The position numbers were made by a program, and so were the translations under genes. From Chromobotia macracanthus (Eukaryota > Chordata > Actinopteri > Cypriniformes > Botiidae): DNA of 64,000 nucleotides. Each line of letters starts with the position of its first letter. Within the stretch, counting starts at the first letter, position 1. The notes beneath the pieces were generated by a model. It saw only the letters and a list, made by a program, of their open reading frames with translations, did not search any database and was not told the DNA's origin. Location of the stretch: assembly GCA_036877525.1 (NCBI GenBank), contig JAZGTH010000005.1, positions 620,001-684,000 of the forward strand, written 5' to 3'. Shown in pieces: positions 33,613 to 45,769 of the stretch.

Positions 33613-34022
33613 TTATCAAAGAGCCAAATCCCAAAAGAGCCAAGTTTCTATGACGTTCTGGTGCTGAAAGACAGCTAATTCATGTTGGTTTCTAGGGTGC
33701 TCTAAATGGTTGCTAGGGCATGGCTGGACAGTTTCCATGGTAATAATTAAAGACTACTTGCCAGTCTAAGTCAAAAGAGGCCACCCACTTGCCTCTACAA
33801 TGTTCTGATGCTTCTCACCTTTTTAAATAGAAGTCAATGGGGTGGTTGTTAGGACGCTGTAACTGGTTGCTAGGGCGTGGCTAGGGTTAAGTTGGCTCTG
33901 CTTACTAAGCTGAGCAATATGAGACCACCCCCAATTCTTTACGACATTCTGATGCGGAGCTATGATATCACAAATATCTGACCAATGTTACGTCTATGCC
34001 ACGGCAAGCACCACTCACATTT

Positions 34023-34555
34023 TCTTTAGAAAATGTACTTAGTGTGTACCTAGAATGTATCTAGTTTATACAACTTTTTGTCACAACAAATGTCATACAG
34101 TATTAAACATTTATTAAATCACATTGTCACACAGAATATTAAATGTTTTTATTACATCACATTGTCACAGGTTAAAAATATACATCAGTATAAATCCCAT
34201 CAATATAAATATATAAAAAATACATGTAAATATAACAAATCAGTGCTCAAACAGAATAATGCTATATAACTGGTGCAATAATGATACAATTTGACAGACA
34301 ATCATTGTAAATGGACATTAATTACTTGAACTAATTAAAATAAAACAGTAACTAAACATATGCAACTGAGAATGAATACAGAATATTGACACGTTCTATT
34401 CAATTCTAATTCAATTTCAAAAGCAGTAAAATTATAAAAATACATGAAACAATTACAGAATGTTGATTTAACATTACTAACTGTAAAAATAAGTAATCAA
34501 ACTGCTGCATTTGTAGCGACATTGAGAAAGCATATGTGTCTAATATATGTACATA
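34023..34555. other. Unassigned AT-rich DNA
   Basis: Two near-repeated stretches (ATTAAACATTTATTAAATCA and ATTAAATGTTTTTATTACAT, each followed by CATTGTCACA) suggest a local duplication. Otherwise nothing recognised. Confidence 0.3.
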
Positions 34556-34559
34556 GTCT

Positions 34560-35090
34560 CCCAGTGAGCAAGCCAAAGGTGACACTGGCAAGGAGAAACC
34601 TTGGGAGAAACCAGGTTCAACCAGGAGGGCCAGTTCTTCACTGGCACATTAACAAAACACTGCTGCAAACTAGACAGAAGATGAATACTGTTTGCATAAA
34701 CTTACCAGGCTGTACATTTACATAGAAAGCCATCCAACCAGGCAGTTAAGCAAGCAGAAAAATTAATTTTAAAAAGTCCATCTTATATTGTTGGCTGTGT
34801 CAAGTGGCACATACTACAACTATTGGTCTTGGATGTGAGGAGATGATGTTTGAGTTTCTGGCCCTACACCTCAGATAGGTGTGGGATCTGTCTGTATGTC
34901 TTGGGATGCAAAGTTGCAGTTAGTAGTCACAGCAGATTCCCACTCCGTTCTGGCTGACACAGGCTATGGCTGTGGTTATAATTAGGCGGCACGAGGCTGA
35001 GCATTTTGCTGATATAGACCTGGGATGGAGCTGGGTCTGTTGGTCTCAGGTGTCCTTAGATGATGAGACATGGAGACAAAACAATCTGAT
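34560..35090. repeat. Dispersed-repeat-like segment
   Basis: Contains GGAGAAACCTTGGGAGAAAC and CCAGGTTCAACCAGGAGGGC, phrases I recall from an abundant fish repeat. Ends and class are not determined. Confidence 0.35.
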
Positions 35091-36160
35091 AATACTAGAG
35101 AGGCCACTCAAATATTATGTAGAAATTATATGATTTGACAGAAGATTTGGTACTGAGTTTGGTTCTGAGCTAACTAATGTAGCATAAACATGTTTAAGCA
35201 GGTAATTAGATAAAAGCATGAGTCAAAACATCATAAATCACAGTGAATGTGCAAGTACTTTTATGTGGTTATTTGCCATAAGAACACACACAACTTCTCA
35301 AAATATTGTATAAATATGAGGAACGTACTTTTTTAACAAGGGGATCATGCAGTTAAATGGTAAATATCATTCACTCACTCCACTTTCCAAGCGTGAGGAA
35401 CTGTTCTCAAGCAGCTTCCCCGAATTCTGTTTAACTCAAACTCATAATATTAACTTAAAATATCAATTTAACTCAAAATATCACAACTTATATTAATTTT
35501 TTGATGCTTAGTACTGCTATAAATACCTGCATCCCACAAATTTACTATATAGCATATAGCATTATCTCACATACGAAACTCAGAAATATCAATAACAAGA
35601 CCTAAATATGTGTTGTTGCACATTCTTCTCAGGATGTTTTGGTTTTCCAGATTTCCAAAAAATGCATACTAGATAAATATATTTTCTGAAGAAAATTTGA
35701 GTGGGCCAGAATATTTTAACAATGCTAACATGATTACACATGATGCTAGCATTTTACATGATGCTAGTATGATTTATCATGATGTTAGTATATCCTTATA
35801 AATCATTCCCAATCTTCTGTATATCGGGAGACAGAGCACACTATATTTTGTGGTTTAATGTATGCAAACTTTTGGCTTCTAGCAGGTGAAGAGACAAATC
35901 ACAACTGAAACAAAAGGTGGCAGATACGTACAGCACAGTGAGCTGCTTAGACAAAGTTACCTGTTAGGTTACAATTAATTTTTAATAAGAGTGATAGGTG
36001 GCGTTTAGAGTGGACACAATCCCATAAAACTGGATGTGACATGGAGAAGTGGAGAGCAAGTCAGAGAGAAGTTCTTCTGATTTTGAGTAGCATCAAAGCT
36101 GTGAAGACTGAGCAAAAGAAAAGTCTCTGGTTCTGTGCACTAGCAAAACATAAGCCTTTT
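35091..36160. other. Unassigned spacer with short CTAG repeat
   Basis: AT-rich. 35718-35790 holds three to four units related to the minisatellite at 32885. Nothing else recognised. Confidence 0.3.
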
Positions 36161-36179
36161 TTAAACATGCAGAGACCCT

Positions 36180-36640
36180 ATGTGAACAGGACAATCAGTC
36201 CTGGCAAATTATCAGTAAGAAAAGTTGTAACATTACCAGTAAATTACCTGTAAGATGCTGTAAATGAACACAGAACAGGATTACGATGTAAGAATCTGCT
36301 TTGGTTCAATCATAACATTCTGACACAGATGACTGCATGAATGTAAACGTTTACCACAAAAATGACAACAATAAATATAAATATACTGTGTAAGTCAAAT
36401 CTCGTCATGTTTTCACACACAACACTAGTAGCAAAGCCATTTAGAGCTCACTCACAGTTAATGACATTACAGAGCTTACCAGAATTTTGGTACTTATGTG
36501 TAAATGGTACGTTACCAGTTAAAAGGTGGAACACTGTGCCTGTGTGAACAGTGCATTTGTGTATTTATTGGTAGAGTCATTTTGGTAATTTACTTGCAAT
36601 TTACCATAATTACTGAGAGAAAGGGGCTATAGTTGTTCTA
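36180..36640. repeat. TTACCAGTAAATTACC-type dispersed repeat
   Basis: Several ACCAGTAAATTACC/GGTAATTTAC motifs in both orientations near the two ends (36195-36250 and 36590-36620) suggest a MITE-like repeat common in carp-like fishes. Borders are approximate. Confidence 0.35.
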
Positions 36641-37384
36641 GGTTGGGGCATTTGGTTGTTTTGGTGGACCCCACAACAGTTACAATAGTGTGTATTGATC
36701 ATAGCCTTTAGGACAGTGTGCTTGTTGTGATGACCTTTCAGAGTGTTGCCAGAAACCTTCGGGCCCTGGAAAGTGCCTGGCATTAACATCATGTCTTCCA
36801 TTTGCTTAACACCATTATCACCTAATCAATAGTCCACCAATCATTCAGTTTGACAAGCATCTCCAGGAGAGAGGGGGAATCATTCAGCCACAGCGGGTAT
36901 ATGATATTGACTGCGCGAGATAAGGTTTGTCCTACTCAATCATGCTGCAGAGATTGAGGTTTGTGTTATGAAGGGGTCAGATCAAATACAACATCTGTGT
37001 GTCAATCGTGGTGACGTCTGCAATAATTAACACATGCAAAAAGAACAATCCAGGTAATTTGACCTTCCCCTGAAAGAAAACAGGACAGGAGAAATAAACA
37101 TTAATTAAACACTAAGAGCTCTAGTTTCTGTATCTCTGTTCAGGGTTTTTGAGCATCAGGGCAGGTCACACAAGCTCTCCATATTGACATTTTCTAATCT
37201 GATAATCTGTGCCAGAATTCTGTAGAGATTAAGAGGACACACAAAATTTAACATTAACAAAAGATTAGTGCTGTCCTATCGCTTTAAACCACTGATTTAT
37301 TTAGCTAATTATGAAACACTTTATTTTACATTGTCTTTGTTAAACACATTGTGTATTGCTATAGTAATAACAGTAAAAGACGCA
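36641..37384. other. Unassigned spacer
   Basis: Mixed-composition DNA with no supported frame or repeat. Confidence 0.3.
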
Positions 37385-37530
37385 TAATTACATGCAACTA
37401 ACCCTAAACCAAACGTTAATCCTAAATCTAACCCTATAGTAAGTTGAGTATAGTATGTTAATCATTAGTATTGCTTGGTGCTTAAATATATAATTACACT
37501 ATTTGCGGGTGTCCCTCTTACAAAGTGTAA
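37385..37530 (+). repeat. Dispersed repeat (TACATGCAACTAA type), copy 2
   Basis: Same block order and orientation as 31378-31492: TTACATGCAACTAACCCTAA, TAATCCTAAAT, TATATAATTACACT, then AAAGTGTAACAGGG. Confidence 0.5.
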
Positions 37531-38400
37531 CAGGGTTAGTATAATTTATTGTTTGCATTTATTTTTTGCCTGTTGTCTGTGCACATTAGTATTATTATAC
37601 AGAAAACATTTTAATTAATTGTTTATTCACCCAAAATTGTTAGAGCAATACATCAGGACACTTTGACACTCCTACTGTATGTGTTGCTTGTTGTGACCAT
37701 TGTTCTAAGGCCTTACAGAAACTGGGCTATTGTTATAGGCTCACTAAAGCACAAAACAGGTAAAGAACGGATAGTCACATAACAGGTAACAGCCTGAGGC
37801 CTACAACAGTAATCTTCAACCTACACTGCATTTTCCAAAGACTAACTGCAGTCCTGTTTGGATTTATGCATACTTTAAAGTCTTTATTATTTTTACAACC
37901 CACGACTTGTTATCAAAATGTTATTATACAGCTGACATTAAAATACAACATTACTGTGTTTAGTAACAGCATTAAATAAAGGGTAAGAGTCATAATTAAA
38001 TACAGACACAGCTTGCACAAACTTACCCTTTATGCTGATGACTTCAAACTATTCCCCAAATTTTTTGTGAAAATTAATTTCTGACCAAAATTATTTAACC
38101 TAACAACATCTAAAGTCACATTTCTGTCTCATTAAACCCCTGCTGACATTCTAATTGGCCCAGCTTCAGCTGGCATGGGTCCTGTGAAGTGAAATTTGCC
38201 TTAGGTCTAGAGTCTGCCATGTGACATCACTCTGAAGTCACAGAAATGTGAAATCCTGATTGGCTGATGGCATCACCTAAAAAAACTGCACAAATTCATA
38301 ACAGACAATAAATAACAAATAGTGAGCGAAGGTATGTTGTGAAATGATCTGATTTTATATCACTGTATCTGTTCTGTCAGTCTGTCTTACCCATATTTAA
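37531..38400. other. Unassigned spacer
   Basis: AT-rich. Nothing recognised. Confidence 0.3.
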
Positions 38401-38404
38401 ATAT

Positions 38405-38860
38405 ATTTACATTTAGGCATTTAGCAGATGCTTTATCCAAAGCGATTTGGTGAGAAAAACAAAGCAATAAATCATAAAGAGGCAATAATATCAGCCTCAG
38501 CAATAACAGAAGAGAAGAGAAAAAGGTTAGGTTTTTTTGTCATACTTGTGTCACAGGTATTAGTGGAAGAGACAGGTTTTTAGCTGTTTCTTGAATATAG
38601 TGTGCAGCAGGCTGAACAGAGTTTGGAAGATCATTTCACCATCAAGGGATAGTGAAGATGAAATAACCATAAAGATCTCTGTCACGGTAATGAACAGGAT
38701 TTATAAGAGATTCCATCTTTAGGCTCATGAACACTCCTATGATGAGATATAGCATATATTGCTAAAGTATGATTTTTAAAGCACATCTTGCTGGGCATCA
38801 CTCTTTTTCAGCTAGTAAAGTAGGAGGATAAGATGGATGAGTGTTCAGGGTTTATACAGT
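38405..38860 (-). mobile_element. L2 LINE 3' portion
   Basis: The left edge is the reverse complement of an L2 tail (TTTACATTTAGGCATTTAGC, then ATCCAAAGCGA). The adjoining GAGAAAAACAAAGCAATAAA and GAGGCAATAATATCAGC match the 3' edge of the reverse L2 at 19480-19525. There is no intact coding. Confidence 0.55.
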
Positions 38861-39420
38861 GTTTCTCACTCTGACTCATCATTATGAATCACACAAACCA
38901 TCCACATTTTGATGTCTGCTGATCAGGGAAAGATATTAATCTTTAAACAATATCTAAAAAAGGTTTTATCTCTGTATATCTTTGCATCTCATACAGCATA
39001 GTAAGCATACAATCCCTGTTTTCTATAAGACAATATTTTGCAACAGATGTGCAAACTGAGTGAGAAACAAACTCACTCAGGGCAATCAGCGCATTTTATA
39101 AATTAATACTGGGTTGTGTTTATATATTCACATAAATTAATGTAATCAGTAAACTAAATTGCGAAACATGTTAAGATAAAAGAGTTTGATGAAAACTCTT
39201 TGATGAAGTTTTTTAACTCTTAGAAGTTAAAAGCCTCTTCAGTCAGAAAAAATATTATTGAAACCGGCTTGATATCTTTAAATCAGTTTTATATAAAATT
39301 ATGGTGATTTATATAAAAACTAGATGTTTAAACACTTTTAAAATAAATTATAATTAAATATAATAAATATAATTTTACATGAAGAGTGTGCAGTAATTTA
39401 TCTACATTTATATTTAACAG
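38861..39420. other. Unassigned spacer
   Basis: AT-rich. Nothing recognised. Confidence 0.3.
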
Positions 39421-40040
39421 TGGGTGCGAGACACTGTGGCGTGTAGGCCTCTCCAGGTCACGTCTAACCATTAGATGACCAGGTGCTGAAAATTGGACTC
39501 ATCAGAGAAGATTATCTTACTCCAGTCCTCTACGGTCCAATCCTTATGGTCTTTTCCAAACCTGGCACTTCTTTGCTTCCCATTGATGAAGGGCTTTTTT
39601 CTAGCTTTGCATGACTTCAGCCCTGCCTCCAGGAGCCTGTTTCGAACCGTCCTCACCATGCACTTCACCCCAGTTGCCATTTGCAATTCTTTTTGTATGT
39701 CATTTGATGTCATCCTACATTTTTTGACTGACATTTGAATCAGCTGGCGATCATCTCATTCAGTCGTTTTTGCTACTAGCGTTACTAGCACTGTTTTTGT
39801 CATCCAGTTGGTCCAAAGAGGATAGTTATGACCACAATCGTGTTTTCTATACTTTTACTCATTAAATAATATTTGGCTCAGGTTATCACTAAATCAGTGC
39901 TTCATTAGGCAGAATGAGATGTGCCTGTTTTGGAATTTAACAAACATTGGAATGGAATGGCTGCTATAAATGTAGAGATGTCTGTTTTGAAAAAATTTGT
40001 GGTGCCAGAGTGTTTTCAGATGTATATATAGCTGTATATA
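39420..40040 (-). mobile_element. Tc1-like transposon (family T2), 3'-truncated
   Basis: Minus strand. The frame 39734-39471 has MTSNDIQKELQMATGVKCMV, RTVRNRLLEAGLKSCKARKK and WSKIIFSDESNFQHLV, that is the DNA-binding domain to the first catalytic Asp of a Tc1 transposase. The element stops there. Its 5' non-coding DNA matches 57090-57220 in reverse. The 5' TIR is badly decayed near 40000-40040. Confidence 0.75.
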
Positions 40041-40690
40041 TAGTATATATAGTATGTTTATATCTACCAATAAGTAAAATTTAACAGAAACGTAACAAGT
40101 ATATTTTAAAAGCTTTAGCTTTTTAAAAGCTTCTAAAAGCATATATATTATCTTCTAAAATATATATGCTTAAGTGTTATTTTGCTCATTCTTTCAGGAG
40201 AAAGAACATCAAAACTTTTCTGAAGGTATCTTTATGGGCAGGAGAAGCACCAGCAAGTTTTTATATACCCAGATTTATTTATTCCTGTATAATATAAATG
40301 CCTACATACCTCCAGACATCCATCATAATGCTGGTCCAGAAAAAGATCACAGAGCTAATGACCACCGACCTATAACTGTTCTATCAATCGTCTCCTGAGC
40401 AGCCGAAATTAAGTGTACTGAAAGCCGACACTGAACACCTTTTAACCAGCTTTAGGTGGGGTATGATGCAGTCTCCTGCTCAACAAACTCACTTTTACAT
40501 TATTCATCAGCTTGGGACAATACATTAGCTCAAGTTATAGCAATAATGATTCAAATCAAAACAATCACATCATGTTTTTCCTTTACTTTCCTTTTAAGTC
40601 AAGAGTGTAATATAAAATGTGTAATAATAAAACACATTTAAAAGTAAAAATAAGCTATACATAATACATTTGATGGAAACATCAAGTCAG
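40041..40690. other. Unassigned AT-rich spacer
   Basis: Contains an AT-rich fold-back near 40138-40170 (AGCATATATATT and its complement). No supported gene. Confidence 0.3.
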
Positions 40691-40698
40691 GGCAGATT

Positions 40699-40741
40699 GA
40701 CTGTCTCTGATATTGTGATATCAGCAATATCAGAGACAGTC
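40699..40741. repeat. Short perfect fold-back repeat
   Basis: 16-bp arms (40699-40714 and 40726-40741) around an 11-nt loop. A partial direct copy (TGATATTGATATTGTGA) follows. Confidence 0.95.
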
Positions 40742-41316
40742 TGATATTGATATTGTGACACAGCAGTCCCCCAGAAAGAATTACAATTCTTTGGCATTTT
40801 GTTTTTGCAGTCATCTGTAACACCCCTTCTTTACCTACAGGAAGTGACATCACAGAAGACCCTGGATGCTTGCCCTTCTTGTGTTGCAATTCATAACAGA
40901 TTAGGCTGCAGTAGGGTACTAGCACACTAACAAAGAGAGACACCCTGACACTTCATTAACACAAATACCTGTGTGTTGTCTAATGAGCTTCACAGTGATG
41001 ATGGCACGCTGACAAACAGATGGGCTCACAATAAACAAGTGAAACCTGCTTGAAACCTGCTTACTACAGCTGATACAGAAACCAAGAAAAATGTTTGGAT
41101 TTGCCACTAAAAATAAGCAGTTTCACCTGTGACCTGGGGGAGAATCGGTTGTTTAAGGTGTTACAGGAAATGTTTCCTAAGTTGTTTGTGCAGGATATTA
41201 TACCTTGTCAATAATGTAATTATGCCTCAGATACATTAAAGATAATGATATGTTTTGTTGTTTTATGATTTATTGCAGTACTATGAGAATTGTATTAATT
41301 GTATTAGCATTCAGTG

Positions 41317-41440
41317 TTTACATTTACATTTGGCAGATGCTTTTGAAGTGACTTACAGTACATTCAAGTTATACGTTTTGTCAGTATATGTGTTACCTGC
41401 GAATTGAACCACAACACAATGCTCAATCAACTGAGCTATG
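41317..41440 (-). mobile_element. tRNA-derived SINE (family A)
   Basis: The reverse strand carries box A (CATAGCTCAGTTGATTGAGC), a damaged box B (TTGTGGTTCAATTCGC), and the L2-type tail (complement of TTTACATTTGGCAGATGC) at its 3' end. Confidence 0.7.
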
Positions 41441-43300
41441 TATGTATACGTTTCTCTGACATTCATTATTTTGCTTTTGAAGTCTAAATGTCCTAATCCT
41501 TTGCCTCCACTGCTTTTCCAGTCAGATGCATCTGATTTGCACACATTTATTTAATTTAAGTCGAGTGATTGTATGTCTTCTGTATATAACTGTGGGTCCA
41601 TGTAGGCATCAAATCCATTCCACATTTAATTAAACTGTGTGGGATATTAAACCAGTGACTGTGTAATAGTGATATGATCTTTCCCCATATACATTATTAG
41701 TTATTGGATTAAACACACCAGGAACAAGCTTTACAACTATTAACTTCATATTTAAGAGCGCATGGCTCTCTCTGGTTTACTCCTGCAATTAAAGTGAAAC
41801 CGTAAAGTGCTTCCTATGATGTATTTCTCAAGTACAAACATTTCATCCATCACAGTGTGTGTATGTGTGTATAAATAATGTGCTGAGAGCTGAATGGCCT
41901 AGCTCAAAGTGCCACATCAGCATTAATATTACAGTCTTCTGTGAATGCAGAGTGCTGTATGCCCAGAACAGTCCAGTTACTGTTACAGCCCAGATACTGT
42001 TTCCACATGTACAAAACACAATCTTCAAATCTGCATTCACGATTCATGCAGGCAAAATGGTAAAGCTCATCCTTCGCTCATTCTTCGTTTGTTGCATTTG
42101 GCCAGTTCTGTACTATTACTCTGCTCTATCTGTGCTATTAAGTTCATTACATAGGGTCCTTCCCACATAAAGTGGGAAAATGGGTAGCAGTAGCTGAGTT
42201 GCTTGAAATTCTTACTTGAGCGGTTAAAAGTCTTAAGTTTGATTGCACCAAATCAGATGTGCTACTCTTGATTTTAGTCAAATGATTTTTGCTTGATTCC
42301 TTTTTTCTTAGAGCTGGATAACCTACAAAAACTTGGAATGGTGCTAAATGAGTGGGCACTTGGAAATACCCATGGTCAAAGAGGCTGTGGTGGTAAATTT
42401 GTGCCCATTAGGAAAGCAGTCTGTGGTATATAGGCATATCCTTCTGAGTTTCATTCAAAGTTCATTTGAAAAGTAGATCAATCTTCCAAGGTACAAATTT
42501 TCCATTTTGGTGCACTTGCTAGCTCTGGCAAGGGAAACATGGTTAAACTTTGCAGCAGCTATGAGCCCCAAGGAATTGTCTCTCCTGGCCCATAAAGGGC
42601 CCCAGGAATTTTTTTGTTTGACCCAAACAATTCCTTGCTGTTATATTAAGTTATTGTGTCTAAAATCTAGTTGGCTGTCTGCTGAAAGTCTGCCATGTCA
42701 CAGTCTCAAACACAGAGCCTTTTTGGTCTGTATGAAAGGTCTCCTAACAGTGTGCAGTACATACCAGGCTCAGCCATCAGTTTGACACCTGAACAAGTGC
42801 ACATATTTCGAGGTACATTAATTGTCTTGTTTGCATCTCAAGAACTGACAATTGCAGTCAGCTTTTATTTAGTTTGTTATTTGCTGATGATTTGCTGGTT
42901 GTGCCAGTGTGCCCTTGGTTTCTAGAACTGATGAACTTGTCAGACAACCCTTGGAAGAAAGGATATGTTCTTGCAAACTCGGGCCATGATCTGGGATGCT
43001 TATCTGGAATTGTGCAGGCTTACATTTATTCACAATGTATCATGACATGTTGCATGACATGTTGTCAGTCTGCAAACATCCCTGGTAAGTTTTTTACAGG
43101 TTCTAGACAGTTGAGGCCCTCACCCTGCCACTTTACTTTTATGGGACTTGCCACTGGTTCTGGAGTTGTTCAAGCTGCTGGACATGGCAAGGATGCATGT
43201 ACTTTCCTTGCTGCTGTTATCATTGGCATTGGTCAAACATGTCAAACATTTTACCTTCCTTTTTCTGAGTTGGGTAAGAAGGAAAGGATGCACGACCTTT
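41441..43300. other. Unassigned, several unexplained frames
   Basis: Open frames at 42507-42785 and 42874-43359 are longer than the local average, but show no motif I can place. Since a DIRS relic starts nearby on the same strand, this may be its more decayed upstream part; I cannot support that from motifs. Confidence 0.2.
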
Positions 43301-43329
43301 GGCCTGTGCAATTTGTTTTGGTCATACCC

Positions 43330-43765
43330 ATTAGCCGCAGATGTTTCAAGTTTACTTAAAAGGTTTGGTTGTCCGCAGGCAAAGAGCTTCCTACACTGTA
43401 AAAAAATCTTTGCTGCCTTTAAATTGTCAACTATTTTTAATGTTACAGCAACTCAAGACCAGTCAAGATTACATAGAGTAAGCTGAAATGACACATTGAT
43501 TAAACATAAAATATTAAGGCAAAGTTAAAAATATAATCAGATAAAATATAAAATATTAAGGCAAAGTTTTTTTACAATGTGCTCATTGTCTGGTTGGACT
43601 AGTAGCATGGCTTCCACTGGAACCTGAGCTAGAGATGTATCCTTTAAGGACATCTGCCATGCTGTAGGCTGGGCATCCCTGTGCATATTTGGTAGGTTTT
43701 GTAACTTAGATTTTGCTTTCCTTTATCCAGGTTCTATCTGTGAAGTAGGGTTGAATTGTGCTGTT
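43330..43765 (+). pseudogene. DIRS-like tyrosine recombinase remnant, MITE-interrupted
   Basis: Downstream of the MITE, SSMASTGT, a stop, then VSFKDICHAVGWASLCIFGR followed by FCNLDF resembles the C-terminal box of fish DIRS recombinases (AHSTR.MA...A...GVSL.DIC.AAGW.S..TF.RFY.LD), the region with the catalytic tyrosine; here FCN replaces FYN. Upstream of the MITE, KRFGCPQAKSFL may be the preceding strand. The element copied itself by recombinase, not by integrase. Non-functional. Confidence 0.5.
43394..43581 (+). mobile_element. MITE family 2 (CACTG...CAGTG type)
   Basis: Left end CACTGTAAAAAAA and right end TTTTTTTACAATGTG form a TIR. The interior (CAACTCAAGACCAGTCAAGA) matches the complement of the element at 62767-63007. 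The CACTG ends suggest a CACTA/EnSpm-like origin. It sits within the DIRS relic. Confidence 0.6.
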
Positions 43766-43904
43766 TTTATTATGCTGTTGGCCAATAGATTGGTGAAAGA
43801 AACTGATTTGAAAGGCAGTGTCTGGATTATCAACACAACCTTTGTTTCCTGAAAGCGATATGCAGTTCAAGTATAGTAATCCATATTCAGAATATGTCCT
43901 GCAA

Positions 43905-44040
43905 TGCCTGGGTAGTAACTGGGGGTAAGGTACCTTGCTCTGGAGAGCCTAAGTTGTTTACTGCTGGCAGTGAGAATCGCACGAGGGACCTGGTGTTATA
44001 AGTCTGACTCTATAATCAGTAGGCCAGAACTGCCCACAAA
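43905..44040 (-). mobile_element. tRNA-derived SINE (family B)
   Basis: The reverse complement of the family B head (GGCAGTTCTGGCCTACTGAT, then AGAGTCAGACTT) is at 43998-44037, preceded by GGTAAGGTACCTTGCTC, typical of this SINE body. Confidence 0.6.
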
Positions 44041-44379
44041 GTAAAGAATGCAGTATTTTTTGCTGTTTGGTGTTGAGATGACTGTTTCACTGTGCAATAC
44101 AAACTCTTAGGAGGCTTCACTACAGAGTGAAGCTTCAAAGCACCATCTGTGAATGAAATGGTGTGATTCTGATCAAGCTTTAGGGATTGTCAATCCAAAA
44201 TGTCTGTGGTGTTTCTCTTATGGTACGTAGCAGTACGAGATTAGCATGTTGATTATTACTGTATTAATAATACATCTAAACCTTCCATTTATTGTACTCC
44301 GCCATACTTTTTTATATAAATAATTTTGCCTTGATATGAAATTCATCTCTCCTCTAATTTACTTCCATCATACCTCCAG

Positions 44380-44830
44380 ACTGAGGAAATGATGTCAGCA
44401 TTCCCCCATCAGAGAGAATATAATTTTCCATCCATTTGTACTCACTAATTTATTTAATTTGCCTGTTAATACACTGCCAATTATATATGGGTTCTTGGCA
44501 GGAGTAATTGGAGGGTTGTTCAAAGCTCTGCTTGGGTGGAATTTCTTCTCTCTTCTTTGATTTTATTATCTGTAAGGATTATAATCTACAGTTTAAACTG
44601 GAATGCTCAAATGTTGGTATCTCAGCGATGGGTGCTTGTCAAACAAGAAAGAGTTTTGAAGGCCTGATAAATATTTCTGGAGTTTTAATGAGGATAGCTC
44701 AGGTCAGTATAAACTTTAGATTCCGAGGTTTGATGCTAATTAGCTCTCACTTTAAACACCACAAGCAACTTCATGTTCATTTACATCTCCTCTCAAAATG
44801 GAAAGATACTGAAACTTGACAAATTATGTT
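44380..44830. promoter_or_regulatory. Candidate conserved noncoding element
   Basis: Complex, repeat-free sequence with homeodomain-type TAATTA/TTAATGA cores and no stop-free frame with recognisable coding. Its texture is like vertebrate conserved noncoding DNA. This is an impression only, with no alignment. Confidence 0.25.
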
Positions 44831-45171
44831 TTTTGTAGAAAACTTAAAGCAGCTTAAGAAAACTTAACCAACTAAAGTTAGCAGGGCTGCATTGGGCTTT
44901 CTGTATTTCAAAGTCATGGCCATTAGCCATGTTAAACATCTTTAGTTGACTATGAATACATAAACTAAATTGATGTAAGAAACATTATAATAAAGCTCAG
45001 TGTATCAAACAGGCGTCTATTGCAGTCACTTCACTTTGACTACAATAGTCAGTAAATGCTTGTCTAATAAATGCTCATGCTTTTATTGCAAATCTACGAT
45101 GTATGTAAATAAAACTTTGTGAACTCAGATGTGTTTAGTGGCTGTTTTAATCGAATTATGCACTAATCCTT

Positions 45172-45481
45172 AAAAGAATAATTCACCCGAAAAATGAAAA
45201 TTATATTAATATAGAGTTATATTAAATAATTTTCTGCCTCCTCTCAGCTTTGTAATATCATTGCAAATATTTTGAGCAATAAATATTTTAATATTAATAT
45301 TTTATGTATTATTAAGCAATTGATACATCATGCATCCATGCAAACAAACAGATAAGAGTGCTAAATTCAAATATGGTGGCATGCCAATAATATGGAATCC
45401 CATTGGTTTCTGCAACATATTTCATTACAATGCGTATGACAGATAGTTGCGAGAATTTTCATTGTTGGGTGAACTACTATT
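45172..45481. mobile_element. MITE family 1, short copy
   Basis: Left end AATAATTCACCCGAAAAATG and right end CATTGTTGGGTGAACTACTA form an imperfect TIR of about 25 bp. The interior matches the 10.3 kb copy in the same orientation (ATGCATCCATGCAAACAAAC; TATGGTGGCATGCCAATAAT). Confidence 0.7.
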
Positions 45482-45529
45482 AATTTAATGTTATCTAAAA
45501 ATACCCATTAGTATGTCCTAAATATGACT

Positions 45530-45769
45530 GTATGTTATAAATAACAACAAGACAAGAACAGGCTGGAGTCTTAAACAGGACTGGACAAGAGCGGTCAGGA
45601 AACCAGTTACACCGAGACGATCTCACAACAGACAACAAACATGTGGAAGTAATATAAGGGAGGAAATTAACCCCAAACAGGTGACACTAATAATAACAAC
45701 GAGGGAACAAGGGGGCGGGGAGACAAAGACGCTGGAGCATATATATTATAATATAGTATGTTATAAATA
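45530..45769 (-). mobile_element. LTR-like fragment flanked by 14-bp direct repeats
   Basis: 212 bp of GC-richer DNA (45544-45755) whose reverse complement resembles the U3/R of a fish Gypsy LTR (CACCTGTTTGGGGTTAATTT). It is bounded by two identical 14-mers, GTATGTTATAAATA (45530-45543 and 45756-45769). Too short for a complete LTR. Confidence 0.45.

Larger units (their letters stand above)
32832..34022. mobile_element. Non-autonomous DNA transposon, 1.19 kb
   Basis: 26-bp terminal inverted repeats (32832-32857 and 33997-34022; core GTGAGTGGTGCTTGC) with a single mismatch. The interior has no coding capacity: an ATGATGCTAGC minisatellite on the left, a nested solo LTR, then several GGTTGCTAGGGC-type units spaced through the right half. 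I find no clear target duplication. Superfamily is uncertain; length and TIRs fit a non-autonomous cut-and-paste element. Confidence 0.8.

Noticed and set aside
42874..43359. 161-codon plus frame beginning MLFADDLLVV, which looks like an RT catalytic box
   Set aside because: FADD is present, but none of the flanking RT blocks (PQG, DLS.AFD, LG) is seen upstream or downstream; probably chance.
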